Source: Symbiodinium kawagutii
Taxonomy: Eukaryota; Sar; Dinophyceae; Suessiales; Symbiodiniaceae
Assembly (NCBI GenBank): GCA_009767595.1
Contig: VSDK01025485.1
Span: 369,756-433,755 of the forward strand
Length of the DNA stretch: 64,000 bases
Reading direction: 5' to 3'
A model generated the notes under the pieces. That model searched no databases and was not told the DNA's origin. It worked only from the letters and a program-made list of their open reading frames with translations. How positions within the stretch are numbered: position 1 is the stretch's first letter; every line of letters starts with the position of its first letter. The position numbers and the translations under genes were made by a program. This document shows positions 33,376 through 43,574 of this stretch, piece after piece.

Positions 33376-33456
33376 TATTTGGACGTTATATCATTTGATG
33401 TTGCTATCATGATCCTGCATTCATTCTGTCTAAATTCTACTGCCAAATTAGAAAAG
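33376..33456 (+). CDS. exon candidate, 27 codons (same gene as 33048-33250)
   Basis: Between CACCCACTTCAG and GTGCAGAC, phase 0 at both ends, reading YLDVISFDVAIMILHSFCLN then STAKLEK. Compatible in phase with both neighbours. Confidence 0.65.
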
Positions 33457-33517
33457 GTGCAGACAGAGGGGAGCCCCATCTTCCCACGACTAGCCCTCAC
33501 TATCTTCCCCGTTGCAG

Positions 33518-33555
33518 GTGGGACAATACGACTGGTTGCTGAAGCAGATCGGAAG
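33518..33555 (+). CDS. exon candidate, 12 codons (same gene)
   Basis: After CCCCGTTGCAG, reading VGQYDWLLKQIG and ending in phase 2 before GTGCGCCC. The intron on its left is 61 bases, the one on its right 43 bases. Confidence 0.6.
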
Positions 33556-33598
33556 GTGCGCCCGGTTCCATTCCACCAGCCCGGTTCCAGGGTTCCAG

Positions 33599-33631
33599 GT
33601 GTGTCTTCCGAGATGTGATGGTGTGGACAAG
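33599..33631 (+). CDS. exon candidate, 10 codons (same gene)
   Basis: After GGTTCCAG. In the phase left by the previous exon it reads CVFRDVMVWT and ends before GTTTCATG in phase 2. The phase fit across three neighbours supports a real gene here. Confidence 0.55.
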
Positions 33632-33670
33632 GTTTCATGTTATCCATCATGCTATACCATTACTCCAAAG

Positions 33671-33756
33671 GTCCGATTGCCTAACCAACAAGCAACAACA
33701 GTTCAACAGTTCAACACTTTACTTGGATACCGAGTCATCATAAGCACAACAACTCG
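33671..33756 (+). CDS. exon candidate ending at a family A element
   Basis: After ACTCCAAAG. One frame reads VRLPNQQATTVQQFNTLLGY then RVIISTTT. It ends before GTGTTTCTCACGCCATAGGG, a family A left end. The frame does not follow simply from the exon at 33599, so the join is uncertain. Confidence 0.4.
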
Positions 33757-33848
33757 GTGTTTCTCACGCCATAGGGGTACCCCCAGTTCTCATCCACACA
33801 GTAATAAAATGTAATAAACAAACCTTTCCTTTTGGTAGAAACCACCAG
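33755..33848 (+). repeat. family A element as a predicted intron
   Basis: GGTGTTTCTCACGCCATAGG to TTGGTAGAAACCACCAG, with GT near its first and AG at its last bases. Confidence 0.65.
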
Positions 33849-33928
33849 TTCAACCGTTCACCTTTCATCCCTTGGGCGCATCGCCTCTCGACTCGCGGCA
33901 CCCGGCATGGCGTCGACTCGTTGCGCAG

Positions 33929-34003
33929 GCCCACGGCTCTGGCGTTCTCCGTGGACAGCGACCATATCTATGCCGCCACCGAGCTGCTGAGACAGCATCC
34001 TGC
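33929..34003 (+). CDS. exon candidate, GC-rich
   Basis: After TTGCGCAG and before GTGGGG. The exon may start earlier, at 33849 behind the family A element, because the sequence between is also open. One frame reads TALAFSVDSDHIYAATELLR; two other frames are open. T/G-type DNA and a (GAT)n tract follow. Confidence 0.4.
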
Positions 34004-34043
34004 GTGGGGGTTGATTCACGGTGGCGGATGGTGGCTTAAGTAG

Positions 34044-34045
<2 letters not shown>

Positions 34046-34138
<93 letters not shown>

Positions 34139-34180
34139 CATGATGATGATGATCATGATGATGATGATGATCATGATGAT
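34046..34180. repeat. (GAT)n microsatellite with GATCATGAT end
   Basis: About 135 bases of GAT triplets that follow the 33929-34003 exon. Confidence 0.95.
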
Positions 34181-34480
34181 GGGTAGTTGATGCACAATGT
34201 TGACGGATATTGGTGGCTTATGGTGGTTGATTGGTGGGTCATTGATGTCTAAACATGCTGGTTAATGGCACCTAGTGAGGGTTCCGATGCTTGCTGGTCC
34301 CATTTGGTGGCTTGGTGATGTTTCCATCCCCCAAGCTGGACGGGGAGAAAAATGATGAATATCTAGGTGAGAAATGATGGTCGATTGATTACTCGGTGCT
34401 GGATGAAAACTTCTGAGGCCTTGTCTCTGAGTTGCGTCTCAAGACTCCGGCATTTCCCACGTTGCACGCATGTGTGGCAG

Positions 34481-34595
34481 GTGGTTTCTCAAGTCATAGG
34501 TGTACCCCAAAATCATCCAAGTCATTAGTCATGAAGAGCAATAAACCAGGGATTTTTGGCGGGGTCCTCAGGTCCTCTATTTGGAAATAACACCA
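34481..34595 (+). repeat. family A element, diverged
   Basis: GGTGGTTTCTCAAGTCATAG to GTCCTCTATTTGGAAATAAC. Confidence 0.7.
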
Positions 34596-34619
34596 AGTAG
34601 TACTGTATACATTTCTATA

Positions 34620-36180
34620 CAGCACTGGTGTATCGGTGAATATGTCAGTTGTACTGCCCAAAGCATCCCTGACTCATGGAGAAGCCAGCCTGAGACGGCA
34701 GCCAAAGTCACGGATTTTCATGGTAATTTCAGCATGTGACTCATGCATGCTCTACCATGGGTTGTTTTCGAATGCTTTCCATGGGATATATTTGCCATAT
34801 TTGGGATGGTGGAAAGGTGATACCTTTGTTTTTTATTGGTTTTCGGTGCCCATGGGTAAATATGTCATAATATGTCTATATTGGTATCTATATGCATATC
34901 TAAAACTATAGATGTATCTATGTATACAGATGCATGTACTGAGTGTGAACATGCATTTGTCCATGCATTGAGACATATTTGTATAAAGTTGGCAGTCTAT
35001 GGCGCATACCTAGATGTGTATATTATTGATCCAATCTCTGGTTTCACAAAATGTTGCACAGTCACATCAATATACAGATTCACTACAGGCTTGTTATCTT
35101 TAGATGCAGGCATATCTTCGGTACAATACATGCTACTCCACCTCCAAACTCTGGTTGGCGGTTTCCAAAACACTTCTTGAATTAAGCCGTCCCTGGGGTT
35201 GATCTACTTGATGCATATGAATTTGGGACGAGCTGTTTCTGTCAAAACCACCCAGCAGTATCTATCATCATGTTCCCGGGTTTCGTTCAGCTTGGGTCCC
35301 AGCGAAGGGGTGCTTTCCACCATTGTTTTCCGACTCAGTGGTGCAAAAAAGGTCAGGCGTGGTGGCCTCCATGAGAATCCAGGAGCCGGATGGGCATGGG
35401 GCAGGAGATAACCAGTTGCGCTGGCTGGTGAAGAAGCTGCTCGGTGGATGATGGATGCCTAAGGTGAGCCGAGGCGCCACATGACCCCAGTCAAACTACA
35501 ACCATGGTGGCTCACTGAGATGGGCATTGCACATCCTTCTGCGGTGCCCCACTGAGGGCACGGCACATCCGCAGCTGGTGCCGCAGACTGTGATCAGGAT
35601 AATGTGAACCCCGGATTAATAGAGCATAGGTTGATTAATTGGGGGGGGGTACCATTTTGATGGGAAACCATGGCGAACTTGGGGGATACCCCCTATTCAT
35701 CTACCACGGGGTTATTTATGCGGGGTTAACATTAGCTGAGAATAATGATGGATAAGTGTGATTCAGGACGATTCCGGATAACTGTGATCAGGATACAACA
35801 AAAGGTATGACATGCCAGTATTGGATGCTGGAGAGTTGTTTAGGGTTTGGTATATACTTGGGAGCTTTGCAATTCAAGACATCTATATATCATTCATCTG
35901 GGGTGTATGAACCAACCAACTTAGAACTGGATATGACAGTCCAATGATAAAACTACCGGGTGCACTAGATGTGACAGTCCAAACCGCGGCGTTCACATTG
36001 CAAAGACGAACAGTTTATCCCCAGCTGCTGTTGGGATGGGTTCATTTACCCACGGCCTTTGGTTGGTTGATATTGACCCATTCCCATCTAACTTGTCGAA
36101 GGAAGTTTGGATGTCCAAAGGTTCGACATATTTAAAGTTGCTGCAGTCAGTCAGTCAATCAGTCAATCAGATCAGAGAGA
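34620..36180. other. no supported gene
   Basis: AT-rich unique DNA with words like ATATGTCTATATTGGTATC, and a diverged A/B mosaic at 35630-35720. Short frames exist but lack clear splice context. Confidence 0.4.
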
Positions 36181-36199
36181 GATAGTTGCACAGATGTGC

Positions 36200-36780
36200 G
36201 AAATTTGTTGATAGAAAATGCGCGAAATGCTGTGTTTTACAAGGTTTTGTGCCTTCGGATGTGTCAGAAGGTAGGGTCGTCAAAACGGTGAGTGCGGAGG
36301 TCAGTTGGGACAGGGATCGGCCAAAAATGTACGGCGCTAAAGGCACATTTGGAAGTCAAAATTGTAAAAACTTTGAAGATCAGATGTCGAAAAAGTGCAG
36401 CTTGCTGTGCGAAACGCACATTTGGAAGTAAAAATCGTTAAAGACTCTAGGCTGCGAGCCACTCTTGCCGGATGAGATGTTGAAAACTTGCACAGTGCTG
36501 TGGCGAAATGCACATTTGGAGGATTTCGGAACTGAAAATCGTAAAAAACTGAGGGTCGCGCGATGTTTTTGCAAGATAAGATGTTCAAAAAGTGCACGGC
36601 GCTGTGGCAAAGCAAAACGCACATGTGCAAATCAAAATCGTAATCGTAAAATGACCAGGTGTTCAAACAACTTTTGGGAGATGAGATCTGTAAAAATTGC
36701 ACAGTTCTGTGGCGCAACGCACCTTTGGAAGTCAAAATCATCAAAAACTGAGGGTTTTGCGACGTTTGTAGCAGTTCAAC
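36200..36780. repeat. diverged tandem repeat, about 65-110 bp units
   Basis: The anchor GCACATTTGGAAGTCAAAAT and close variants occur about five times (near 36345, 36415, 36510, 36615 and 36720), each followed by CGTAAAAAC and a GTGCACGGCGCTGTGGC-like box. A 135-codon minus-strand frame across it appears to be a by-product. Confidence 0.75.
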
Positions 36781-36805
36781 GATGATGGAGCAAGATCATA
36801 CCATG

Positions 36806-36808
36806 CGC

Positions 36809-36842
<34 letters not shown>
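36806..36842. repeat. (CAA)n microsatellite
   Basis: Twelve CAA triplets, followed by an AC/A-rich stretch to about 37000 with many AACACA words. Confidence 0.95.
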
Positions 36843-36843
<1 letters not shown>

Positions 36844-37404
36844 GGAACACAACACCCCAAAGCAAAACACACCAAAACAAAACACAAAACAAACACCAGG
36901 ACACAACATTCATGGAAGAAACAACTGAAAGAAAAAAACACAACACAAACTCAAGACACAAAAATCATCAAATAAAAAAAAGCAAAAATCAAAAACACCA
37001 TCATCATGACATCAACCAGCATCAACGCCACCACTTCATCTCAAACGATTTTCTCTTCCATCTAGGTTATCCTTTTTGGAAATTTCCGCCACCGCCTTGC
37101 GCGGATACTATGTTAACTATAACAGTGAGTTATGATGGATTGGAAATCAACTACATAAAGGGGTCTGTACACCTATTGAGGACCATGAGGACTTGTTATA
37201 ACAGTTTATGACTTCTAATTACAAATAATTAACTATATATATATATACAGTAGCCCATGTAGCCAACATACGAATACAACATAGTATAATTAACCATTAT
37301 ATATGTAAATAGTTTAAATTTTATTCAAATTGTCCTGTGACCTTGCAATGACCATTACGTAGCTGGAGTATCCCTAGCAATATTCAGTTGTTATCATCCG
37401 AAGG

Positions 37405-37644
37405 ATGGAAGATTACAATGGCGTCGAGTCCGGGACCCTGAGATTTACGCCGGGGCTGTTCATCTACATTGGGCGGTTCATGATGGGAGGCATTGGTAGT
37501 GCTGGAGAATGGAAAATCCTGTTGACTTTGCTACAAATGAATTGGTTTGATGTTGCCATTGCCGGAAAATTGTGCCAAACATACGTAGAAAGTAATGGTG
37601 TAAAATACTGCGACAATGATGGGTATGAATGGTCAATAAGCTAG
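37405..37644 (+). CDS. hypothetical ORF or exon, 79 codons
   Basis: From the ATG at 37405 the frame reads GTLRFTPGLFIYIGRFMMGG, IGSAGEWKILLTLLQMNWFD and VAIAGKLCQTYVESNG up to a TAG at 37642. The composition is hydrophobic and natural. A donor GTGTAAAA near 37599 would end the exon earlier. The minus strand is open but much poorer. No family is recognised. Confidence 0.5.
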   Translation: MEDYNGVESGTLRFTPGLFIYIGRFMMGGIGSAGEWKILLTLLQMNWFDVAIAGKLCQTYVESNGVKYCDNDGYEWSIS

Positions 37645-37871
37645 TTGATGTCGGTGTCATCAAAAGCTGCATAATCCGCCAAGAATGATTGACGTCAAGC
37701 AGGAATCCAACAATTTTGGAGGTGCCCCCATTTGTGGATCCAGCTGTTCCTAAAGTGTGCCTCCATTAGCTTCAAATCATCTGGTCATGGTGACCCATGC
37801 CATCAACTACACTCTGTCTCTTTGAGCCCCATCCACAGGCAACCACAAGCGGATTCCTGATTGATGACTGT

Positions 37872-37995
37872 ATATGGCTATGGATCAAATCAACCAATAA
37901 TGATGGATAATAAGCAACAATAGTCGGGAAATCAATGGTTTATCATCGGGGAACCAGGAGTACAGTACATACAAGGTTTTGACCCATAGCCATAT
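37872..37995 (+). repeat. family B element
   Basis: ATATGGCTATGGATCAAATC to GTTTTGACCCATAGCCATAT. Confidence 0.85.
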
Positions 37996-38529
37996 TGAAA
38001 CTCTATGGAACTGTTTAATAAGGAATACATACACCATCGCCATTCTAAATATCTCATAAACCGCTTGTGATCACCGGTAATACTGCCCCATTCTTTTGTT
38101 TACCAATCTCTTGACAATGTGATCCCCGGTTCTATCCTCAACCATAACCACCAAATACAGTTATGAAATGAGGAGTTAGCCACTATTGTCAAGTATGGTC
38201 TGAATATTGAACCTGCATCAGTTCTACCTACTCCAGGAGTCAGATAGCCACCATAGCCATCCATCCATCAGTGGAGCCAACACGGATCCCGTGACACGGC
38301 CATCAACTGCCAACGGACAGTGAGTTGATGCCGCCAAAGGGCGCCAGTACGAAAAACGACCGATTCTCTGGTGAGATCGTCCCCCAATGAAACTCATGGG
38401 TGGAGGATCTATCATTAATATGCTATATATGTAGTTGAATACATGAATAATGTCATTTATAACAGATTATTCAGATGTCATATGAATCTCCCAGTAGTCC
38501 TCATATCGCCAGATAGTCAGTAGATGCCC

Positions 38530-39110
38530 TATTCTTGTTGGTTATCAATCCCTATTATCAATCAGCAGCCATTCGTAACCATTGGTTACTCGTATTGATC
38601 ATATCCATATGCTTGCCATTTTTTGCCATTTATCATCAACCATTCCTAGTCGTGTTATCACCAATCATCAACCGTGAAATACTATTGACGACATTATACA
38701 ACCAGCTAACCATGCATTAACAATTGTCAACCATTCGTTATCAACTATTCACCAGCTCATCAACCAGCTTCACAATATTGAATTCAGAAAAGTGAAGCAA
38801 TTGATTCTTTGAATTCAAAACCAGCTTATGGACCAGCTTAATGCCAACCCTGGATTAATAAACCCCTGGTCCCCTGGTTGATGAATAGATATCCCCCAAA
38901 AACCTATGGTTTCTAAATCCGGGGTTTACATTATCACCCATTGACCACATCAAAAAAAGGCCAGCAAACCACATATCAACCATCAACCAGTTGATCAACC
39001 ATCAGCTTGATAGATGGTTCATCAGTTATAACCACAAGCAAACCATATATCAACCATTTGCCAGTTGATCAACTTCAGCTTGTAAACCATTAACCAGATT
39101 AAAACCATGA
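38530..39110. repeat. C/A-type low-complexity DNA
   Basis: Words such as ACCAGCTTATGGACCAGC and CATCAACCAGTTGATC lead into the 11-bp array. No gene. Confidence 0.6.
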
Positions 39111-39114
39111 ACCA

Positions 39115-40850
39115 TAAATCAGCCATAAATCAACCATATACCAACCACTATTGCCATTAACCCATCTTATATACCCATTTTATAGTCATATTCGAACCAT
39201 TATAGCTATAGCGATCAATAGGTTTATCCTATGTTAAGCTTGAAACCACCATACTCATCAGCCATATATCAACCATATACCAACCATTACTGCCATGAAC
39301 CAGCCTGTAACAATCAACCAACCAGTAACCAACCAGTAACCAACCATATACCAACCATCTTATATCAACCATACATAAATCAACCATATATCAACCATAG
39401 ATCAACCATATATCAACCATAGATCAACCATAGATCAACCATAGATCAACCATACATCAACCATACATCAACCATAGATCAACCATACATCAACCATACA
39501 TCAACCATAAATCAACCATACATCAACCATAAATCAACCATACATCAACCATACATCAACCATAAATCAACCATAAATCAACCATACATCAACCATAGAT
39601 CAACCATAGATCAACCATACATCAACCATAAATCAACCATATATCAACCATGAATCAACCATGAATCAACCATACATCAACCATAAATCAACCATATATC
39701 AACCATGAATCAACCATACATCAACCATACATCAACCATAAATCAACCATATATCAACCATATATCAACCATACATCAACCATAGATCAACCATACATCA
39801 ACCATACATCAACCATAAATCAACCATACATCAACCATAAATCAACCATACATCAACCATACATCAACCATAAATCAACCATATATCAACCATGAATCAA
39901 CCATAGATCAACCATACATCAACCATAAATCAACCATACATCAACCATACATCAACCATAAATCAACCATATATCAACCATGAATCAACCATACATCAAC
40001 CATACATCAACCATTAACCATATATCAACCATTAACCATATATCAACCATTAACCATATATCAACCATGAATCAACCATACATCAACCATATATCAACCA
40101 TACATCAACCATACATCAACCATAAATCAACCATATATCAACCATACATCAACCATACATCAACCATAAATCAACCATATATCAACCATACATCAACCAT
40201 ACATCAACCATACATCAACCATATATCAACCATACATCAACCATAGATCAACCATACATCAACCATACATCAACCATAAATCNNNNNNNNNNNNNNNNNN
40301 NNNNNNNNNNNNNNNNNNNNNNNNNNNNNNNNNNNNNNNNNNNNNNNNNNNNNNNNNNNNNNNNNNNNNNNNNNNNNNNNNNNNNNNNNNNNNNNNNNNN
40401 NNNNNNNNNNNNNNNNNNNNNNNNNATCAACCATTAACCATATATCAACCATTAACCATATATCAACCATTAACCATATATCAACCATATATCAACCATA
40501 TACCCATATACCAACCATTATTGCCATGAACCAGCCTGTAACAATCAACCAACCAGTAACCAACCAGTAACCAACCATATACCAACCATCTTATATCAAC
40601 GATACATAAATCAGCCATATATCAACCATATATCAACCATAGATCAACCATAATTCAACCATATATCAACCATATATCAACCATAGATCAACCATAATTC
40701 AACCATATATCAACCATATACCAACCATAGATCAACCATAAATCAACCATATATCAACCATATATCAACCATAGATCAACCATACATCAACCATAAATCA
40801 ACCATACATCAACCATTAACCATATATCAACCATGACAGCCATTAACTTC
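39115..40850. repeat. 11 bp satellite (CATCAACCATA), over 1.6 kb
   Basis: Long runs of ATCAACCATAN with period 11; the eleventh base is mostly C, G, A or T. Higher-order blocks recur (CATCAACCATATACCAACCA near 39265 and 40495). The array ends at the exon acceptor at 40852. Open frames with an 11-residue periodicity inside it are artefacts. Confidence 0.95.
40283..40425. other. assembly gap (143 N)
   Basis: A run of N inside the 11-bp satellite. The true array length is unknown. Confidence 1.
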
Positions 40851-40852
40851 AG

Positions 40853-41018
40853 CTCATCCATCTCTCCTCCGAGATCGCCTCCACGGAGCCCATGCGGCTG
40901 CTGCGCAGCGTGGGAAGAGGTCTCATCAGCGCCACGGTGGGGAGACCCGGCGCCGGGGCGGCTCCGGGGAAGGCGCCGCAACGTGGTCAGGACAAGCGGA
41001 TGGCGCAGTTGGATGGTG
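40853..41018 (+). CDS. exon candidate, 55 codons, between satellite and T/G repeats
   Basis: A sharp GC-rich island. The acceptor is TTAACTTCAG and the donor the consensus GTGAGT. The frame reads LIHLSSEIASTEPMRLLRSV, GRGLISATVGRPGAGAAPGK and APQRGQDKRMAQLDG. The 11-bp C/A satellite ends right before it and TTAATGATGG repeats start right after. It is the best single example of the exon-centred switch. Protein unrecognised. Confidence 0.65.
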
Positions 41019-41024
41019 GTGAGT

Positions 41025-41300
41025 GGCGCTTAATGATGGTTAATGGTGGTTGATTGATGATGATTAATGATGGTTAATGATGGTTAATGGTGGTTAATGG
41101 TGGTTAATGGTGGTTGATTGATGGTTAATGATGGTTAGTGATGGTCAATGATGGTTGATAATGATGGTTGATACTGATCAATAGTGACTAATGATGTTCA
41201 ATGGTGGTTGATTGATGCTGGATAATGGTGGGTAACCATCAATGGTGTTGATTGATGGTGGTTCATGGTGGTGAATGATGGTTAATCATCATCAGTAGAG
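41025..41300. repeat. T/G-type 10 bp repeat (TTAATGATGG)
   Basis: About 20 loose copies of TTAATGATGG / TTAATGGTGG follow the donor at 41019. The word is the complement of CCATCATTAA, which is common before exons. Confidence 0.85.
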
Positions 41301-41446
41301 CATGACTTCCCATCATTAACCATCATAGCTCCATGAATCATGTTTAATGATGATGAAACTCCAGTGAGTGGTTGCGTTCAGCATTTGGAGGCCAAATAAA
41401 TGGTGGACGGTGGACATAGCTGTGGCAGGTCGTTTGATTTGTGCAG

Positions 41447-41560
41447 TCCCGGATGAAAAGTTTGTTCCTCCAAGAAGAGACCATCCCACCTGCTCCGCCA
41501 GCAACACTGGCGTTAGAACAAGGCACAGGCACCGTTGTTTTGGAGTTCAGGGATGGCTCT
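41447..41560 (+). CDS. exon candidate, 38 codons, possible GC donor
   Basis: After TTTGTGCAG the frame reads SRMKSLFLQEETIPPAPPAT then LALEQGTGTVVLEFRDGS. A GC donor (GCAAAG, 41561) gives the phase needed by the next exon; the GT five bases further on does not. GC donors are known in dinoflagellates. Confidence 0.6.
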
Positions 41561-41593
41561 GCAAAGTTGTTGTTTTCATAAAGAAATTCTGAG

Positions 41594-41679
41594 GTCAAAC
41601 TGTTGAGGGCAATCGTGTTGAAAGCACAATTCGAGAAAGTGTCATGCAACAATGTTCGGGAATCAGTTTTAACTGTCAA
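41594..41679 (+). CDS. exon candidate, 28 codons (same gene)
   Basis: After AAATTCTGAG the frame reads VKLLRAIVLKAQFEKVSCNN then VRESVLTV and ends in phase 2 before GTAATG. Phase agrees with the exon at 41727. Confidence 0.6.
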
Positions 41680-41726
41680 GTAATGATAACTTCTCCATGG
41701 GACTGAATAGTTCCTATATGATACAG

Positions 41727-41760
41727 CACAGCAACAGCTGCATGGTTGGCCTGCCAACCA
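41727..41760 (+). CDS. exon candidate, 11 codons (same gene)
   Basis: Between ATATGATACAG and the good donor GTGAGG. It completes the split codon and reads TATAAWLACQP, ending in phase 0. The introns on its left are 33-47 bases long. Confidence 0.55.
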
Positions 41761-41996
41761 GTGAGGAGAAATTACATTTTCATGTGGTAGTGTATTGGAT
41801 GGATGGATGTTGATGGTTAAGAATGGTTAATGATTGATTGGGGATAGTCTTTTAACCATTCATTGTGTGGGGTTGCAACACCATACTCACCGGTGGTGAT
41901 GGAGATGGTGTACATCAGTATTTGGCAGATCCCCACATATTTTGCCCACACGCAACAGTTGCACAAGGACTCCGACTAAGTACCTGTCTTTCTTAG

Positions 41997-42086
41997 ATGA
42001 CACCACGAGCTCAGAGCAGCGACTGGCACTACCTGAAGTTCTGGCACTTTTCGCTTTTCTTACAGCTGTTTTGCCGCGACTACTCC
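41997..42086 (+). CDS. exon candidate, 30 codons
   Basis: After the pyrimidine tract CTGTCTTTCTTAG the frame reads MTPRAQSSDWHYLKFWHFSL then FLQLFCRDYS, phase 0, before GTTCAGACC. A second frame (LALPEVLALFAFLTAVLPRL) is also open, but the first continues in phase into the next exon. Confidence 0.5.
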
Positions 42087-42134
42087 GTTCAGACCTGTTT
42101 AAGCGGCATTGACCAGCCCTGATCCCTTCCCCAG

Positions 42135-42356
42135 CAACACCTGGTCAAAATCTGGACAATCAAGAGCAAACACACACCTGCCGCTGTCAAAGGATGGGCC
42201 CCCAAAATGGAACCATGCAAAAAATCTACCATTCAGGGGGTAAGCCTGGAAATGGCAAAGTCGTTCGTTGGAGAGGTCATTGGAGGAACCCTCAACAACT
42301 GGATCCGATTTCGATGGCTCGGAAGGGCGATTGGCTTCATGATGAGCCATTTCTGA
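42135..42356 (+). CDS. terminal exon candidate, 73 codons plus stop
   Basis: After CCCTTCCCCAG the frame reads QHLVKIWTIKSKHTPAAVKG, WAPKMEPCKKSTIQG, then VSLEMAKSFVGEVIGGTLNN and WIRFRWLGRAIGFMMSHF before a TGA. A GTAAGC at 42240 could instead be a donor. The uninterrupted coding quality on both sides favours read-through to the stop. The 83-codon minus-strand frame here is judged a shadow. Unrecognised. Confidence 0.6.
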   Translation, partial: QHLVKIWTIKSKHTPAAVKGWAPKMEPCKKSTIQGVSLEMAKSFVGEVIGGTLNNWIRFRWLGRAIGFMMSHF

Positions 42357-42401
42357 CTGCCAAGCATGACAAGAGTCAACTCGATGATAACCATCATTGA
42401 C

Positions 42402-42402
42402 T

Positions 42403-42457
<55 letters not shown>
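42402..42457. repeat. (CAT)n microsatellite before an exon
   Basis: About 18 CAT triplets, then CGCTTTGCTCCAG, the acceptor of the next candidate. Confidence 0.95.
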
Positions 42458-42469
42458 GCTTTGCTCCAG

Positions 42470-42533
42470 ATGTTAACTTGGAGCATGTGTGTTGTGGAGC
42501 AATGTAGCAATTGCCGGATATCAGAAAACTGTG
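42470..42533 (+). CDS. exon candidate, 21 codons
   Basis: Reads MLTWSMCVVEQCSNCRISEN before the donor GTTAATC. A further frame at about 42560-42660 (VNDWLSTSVGCGPSLMIFVN) may be another exon. Confidence 0.35.
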
Positions 42534-42734
42534 GTTAATCATGTTTTGTACCGCGTGACAAAAGCAGTGCCGGTGAATGACTGGTTGTCAACTTCGGTTG
42601 GTTGTGGCCCATCTTTGATGATCTTTGTAAACCACCATTTCCTACGATCAGTGGACAGTGATGACCACTGATGATCTTTGTTGATCCGTGGTCAATTGCA
42701 TCTTCTGATGTTATATGGTGGTCAATAATGATCC

Positions 42735-42885
42735 CTGGATGCCCATGACCGTCACTGATGCCTCGAGAGAGCTCGTGGCACCCCGCTGCCCGTGGCACTT
42801 CAACAGTGTCAGTGCTGCGTGGCTACGGAATGCCACTAGCTTGAGCCACTGCGAGACTGGTTCATTGCTATGGGGCTCGTGAAAC
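42735..42885 (+). CDS. hypothetical exon
   Basis: A plus-strand frame reads PWMPMTVTDASRELVAPRCP then WHFNSVSAAWLRNATSLSHC before a stop. A 122-codon minus-strand frame overlaps it. Strand choice follows the neighbours. Confidence 0.3.
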
Positions 42886-43328
42886 CAGGTGTAACAAACT
42901 TGCCACCAAGCATAACTACCAGGTTTCCAGGGTGCATCAACTAAACTGGGAATTCGCCACTGACCAACCACGATTTCCCTCTCCAGCCGCACCTTAAAGC
43001 TGGGGAGCCTCACTGAGGAGGACGGCCTAGTACAAGCTTGGAAAGGCAGGGGAAGCAGCGGAAGGTGATCAATTTTCAAGCTAATAAAATCATGGTTTTA
43101 GTTGCAGGTGGTTAAGCTAAAACGTGCTAAAACCATGGTTTTCTGATTTTTTGGCACTAAGGGTGCCAGTCTAAAGATCAGATGGCTGCAATTTTAGGAA
43201 ACAAGCATGACACAATGACAAAATCTGGTATGAAGAATGGCTGGTACCCATGATGTCATCTTGCTCCCCAAAAATAGAAAGGAAGCTTAGCAGCTTAACT
43301 GCTTGTGGATAAACGCCCACCGCCAAAG

Positions 43329-43513
43329 TGGTTTCCTCACGATGGTAAATACACCGGTGCAGCACGATGTGTTGGTCCAGCACTTGGAATGGGTGAAATC
43401 CGATCAATGGAATCAGCTACCAAGTGGCGCAGGATTTCTCATGAAGGCCGCAGGATTTCTCATGAAGGCCCTTCACCCCACTCGAGAAGCCAGCTGTGGT
43501 GGTTGCTGAGCTG
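43329..43513 (+). CDS. exon candidate, 61 codons, with an internal 21 bp duplication
   Basis: After CCGCCAAAG the frame reads WFPHDGKYTGAARCVGPALG, MGEIRSMESATKWRRISHEG and RRISHEGPSPHSRSQLWWLL. It ends in phase 2 before GTCGTC, matching the next exon. AGGATTTCTCATGAAGGCC occurs twice in a row (near 43431 and 43452), giving a repeated RRISHEG. Confidence 0.6.
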
Positions 43514-43517
43514 GTCG

Positions 43518-43554
<37 letters not shown>

Positions 43555-43574
43555 TCATCATCATCATCATCCAG
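43514..43574 (+). other. predicted 61 bp intron made of CAT repeats
   Basis: GTCGTCATCATC... to CATCATCCAG. The (CAT)n tract itself forms the intron body and lies before the acceptor. Confidence 0.5.

Noticed and set aside
33849-34003. A WD40 repeat (TALAFSVDSDHIYAAT)
   Set aside because: Three frames are open over this GC-rich exon and the phase from the previous exon does not select this one.
36337-36744. 135-codon minus-strand protein
   Set aside because: It lies entirely in a diverged tandem repeat and its peptide repeats with the DNA units.
39115-40850. Regularly spaced short repeats that could suggest a CRISPR array
   Set aside because: The unit is 11 bases with a single variable base and no spacers. 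It is a simple satellite in eukaryotic DNA.
41344-41757. 137-codon minus-strand frame
   Set aside because: Plus-strand exons at 41447, 41594 and 41727 have matching phases and better composition over the same bases.
41980-41996. A possible 17-base GT...AG intron
   Set aside because: It would join two open frames in phase, but is shorter than known spliceosomal introns of this group. A GTTGCA donor upstream gives a normal 39-base intron with equally open sequence.
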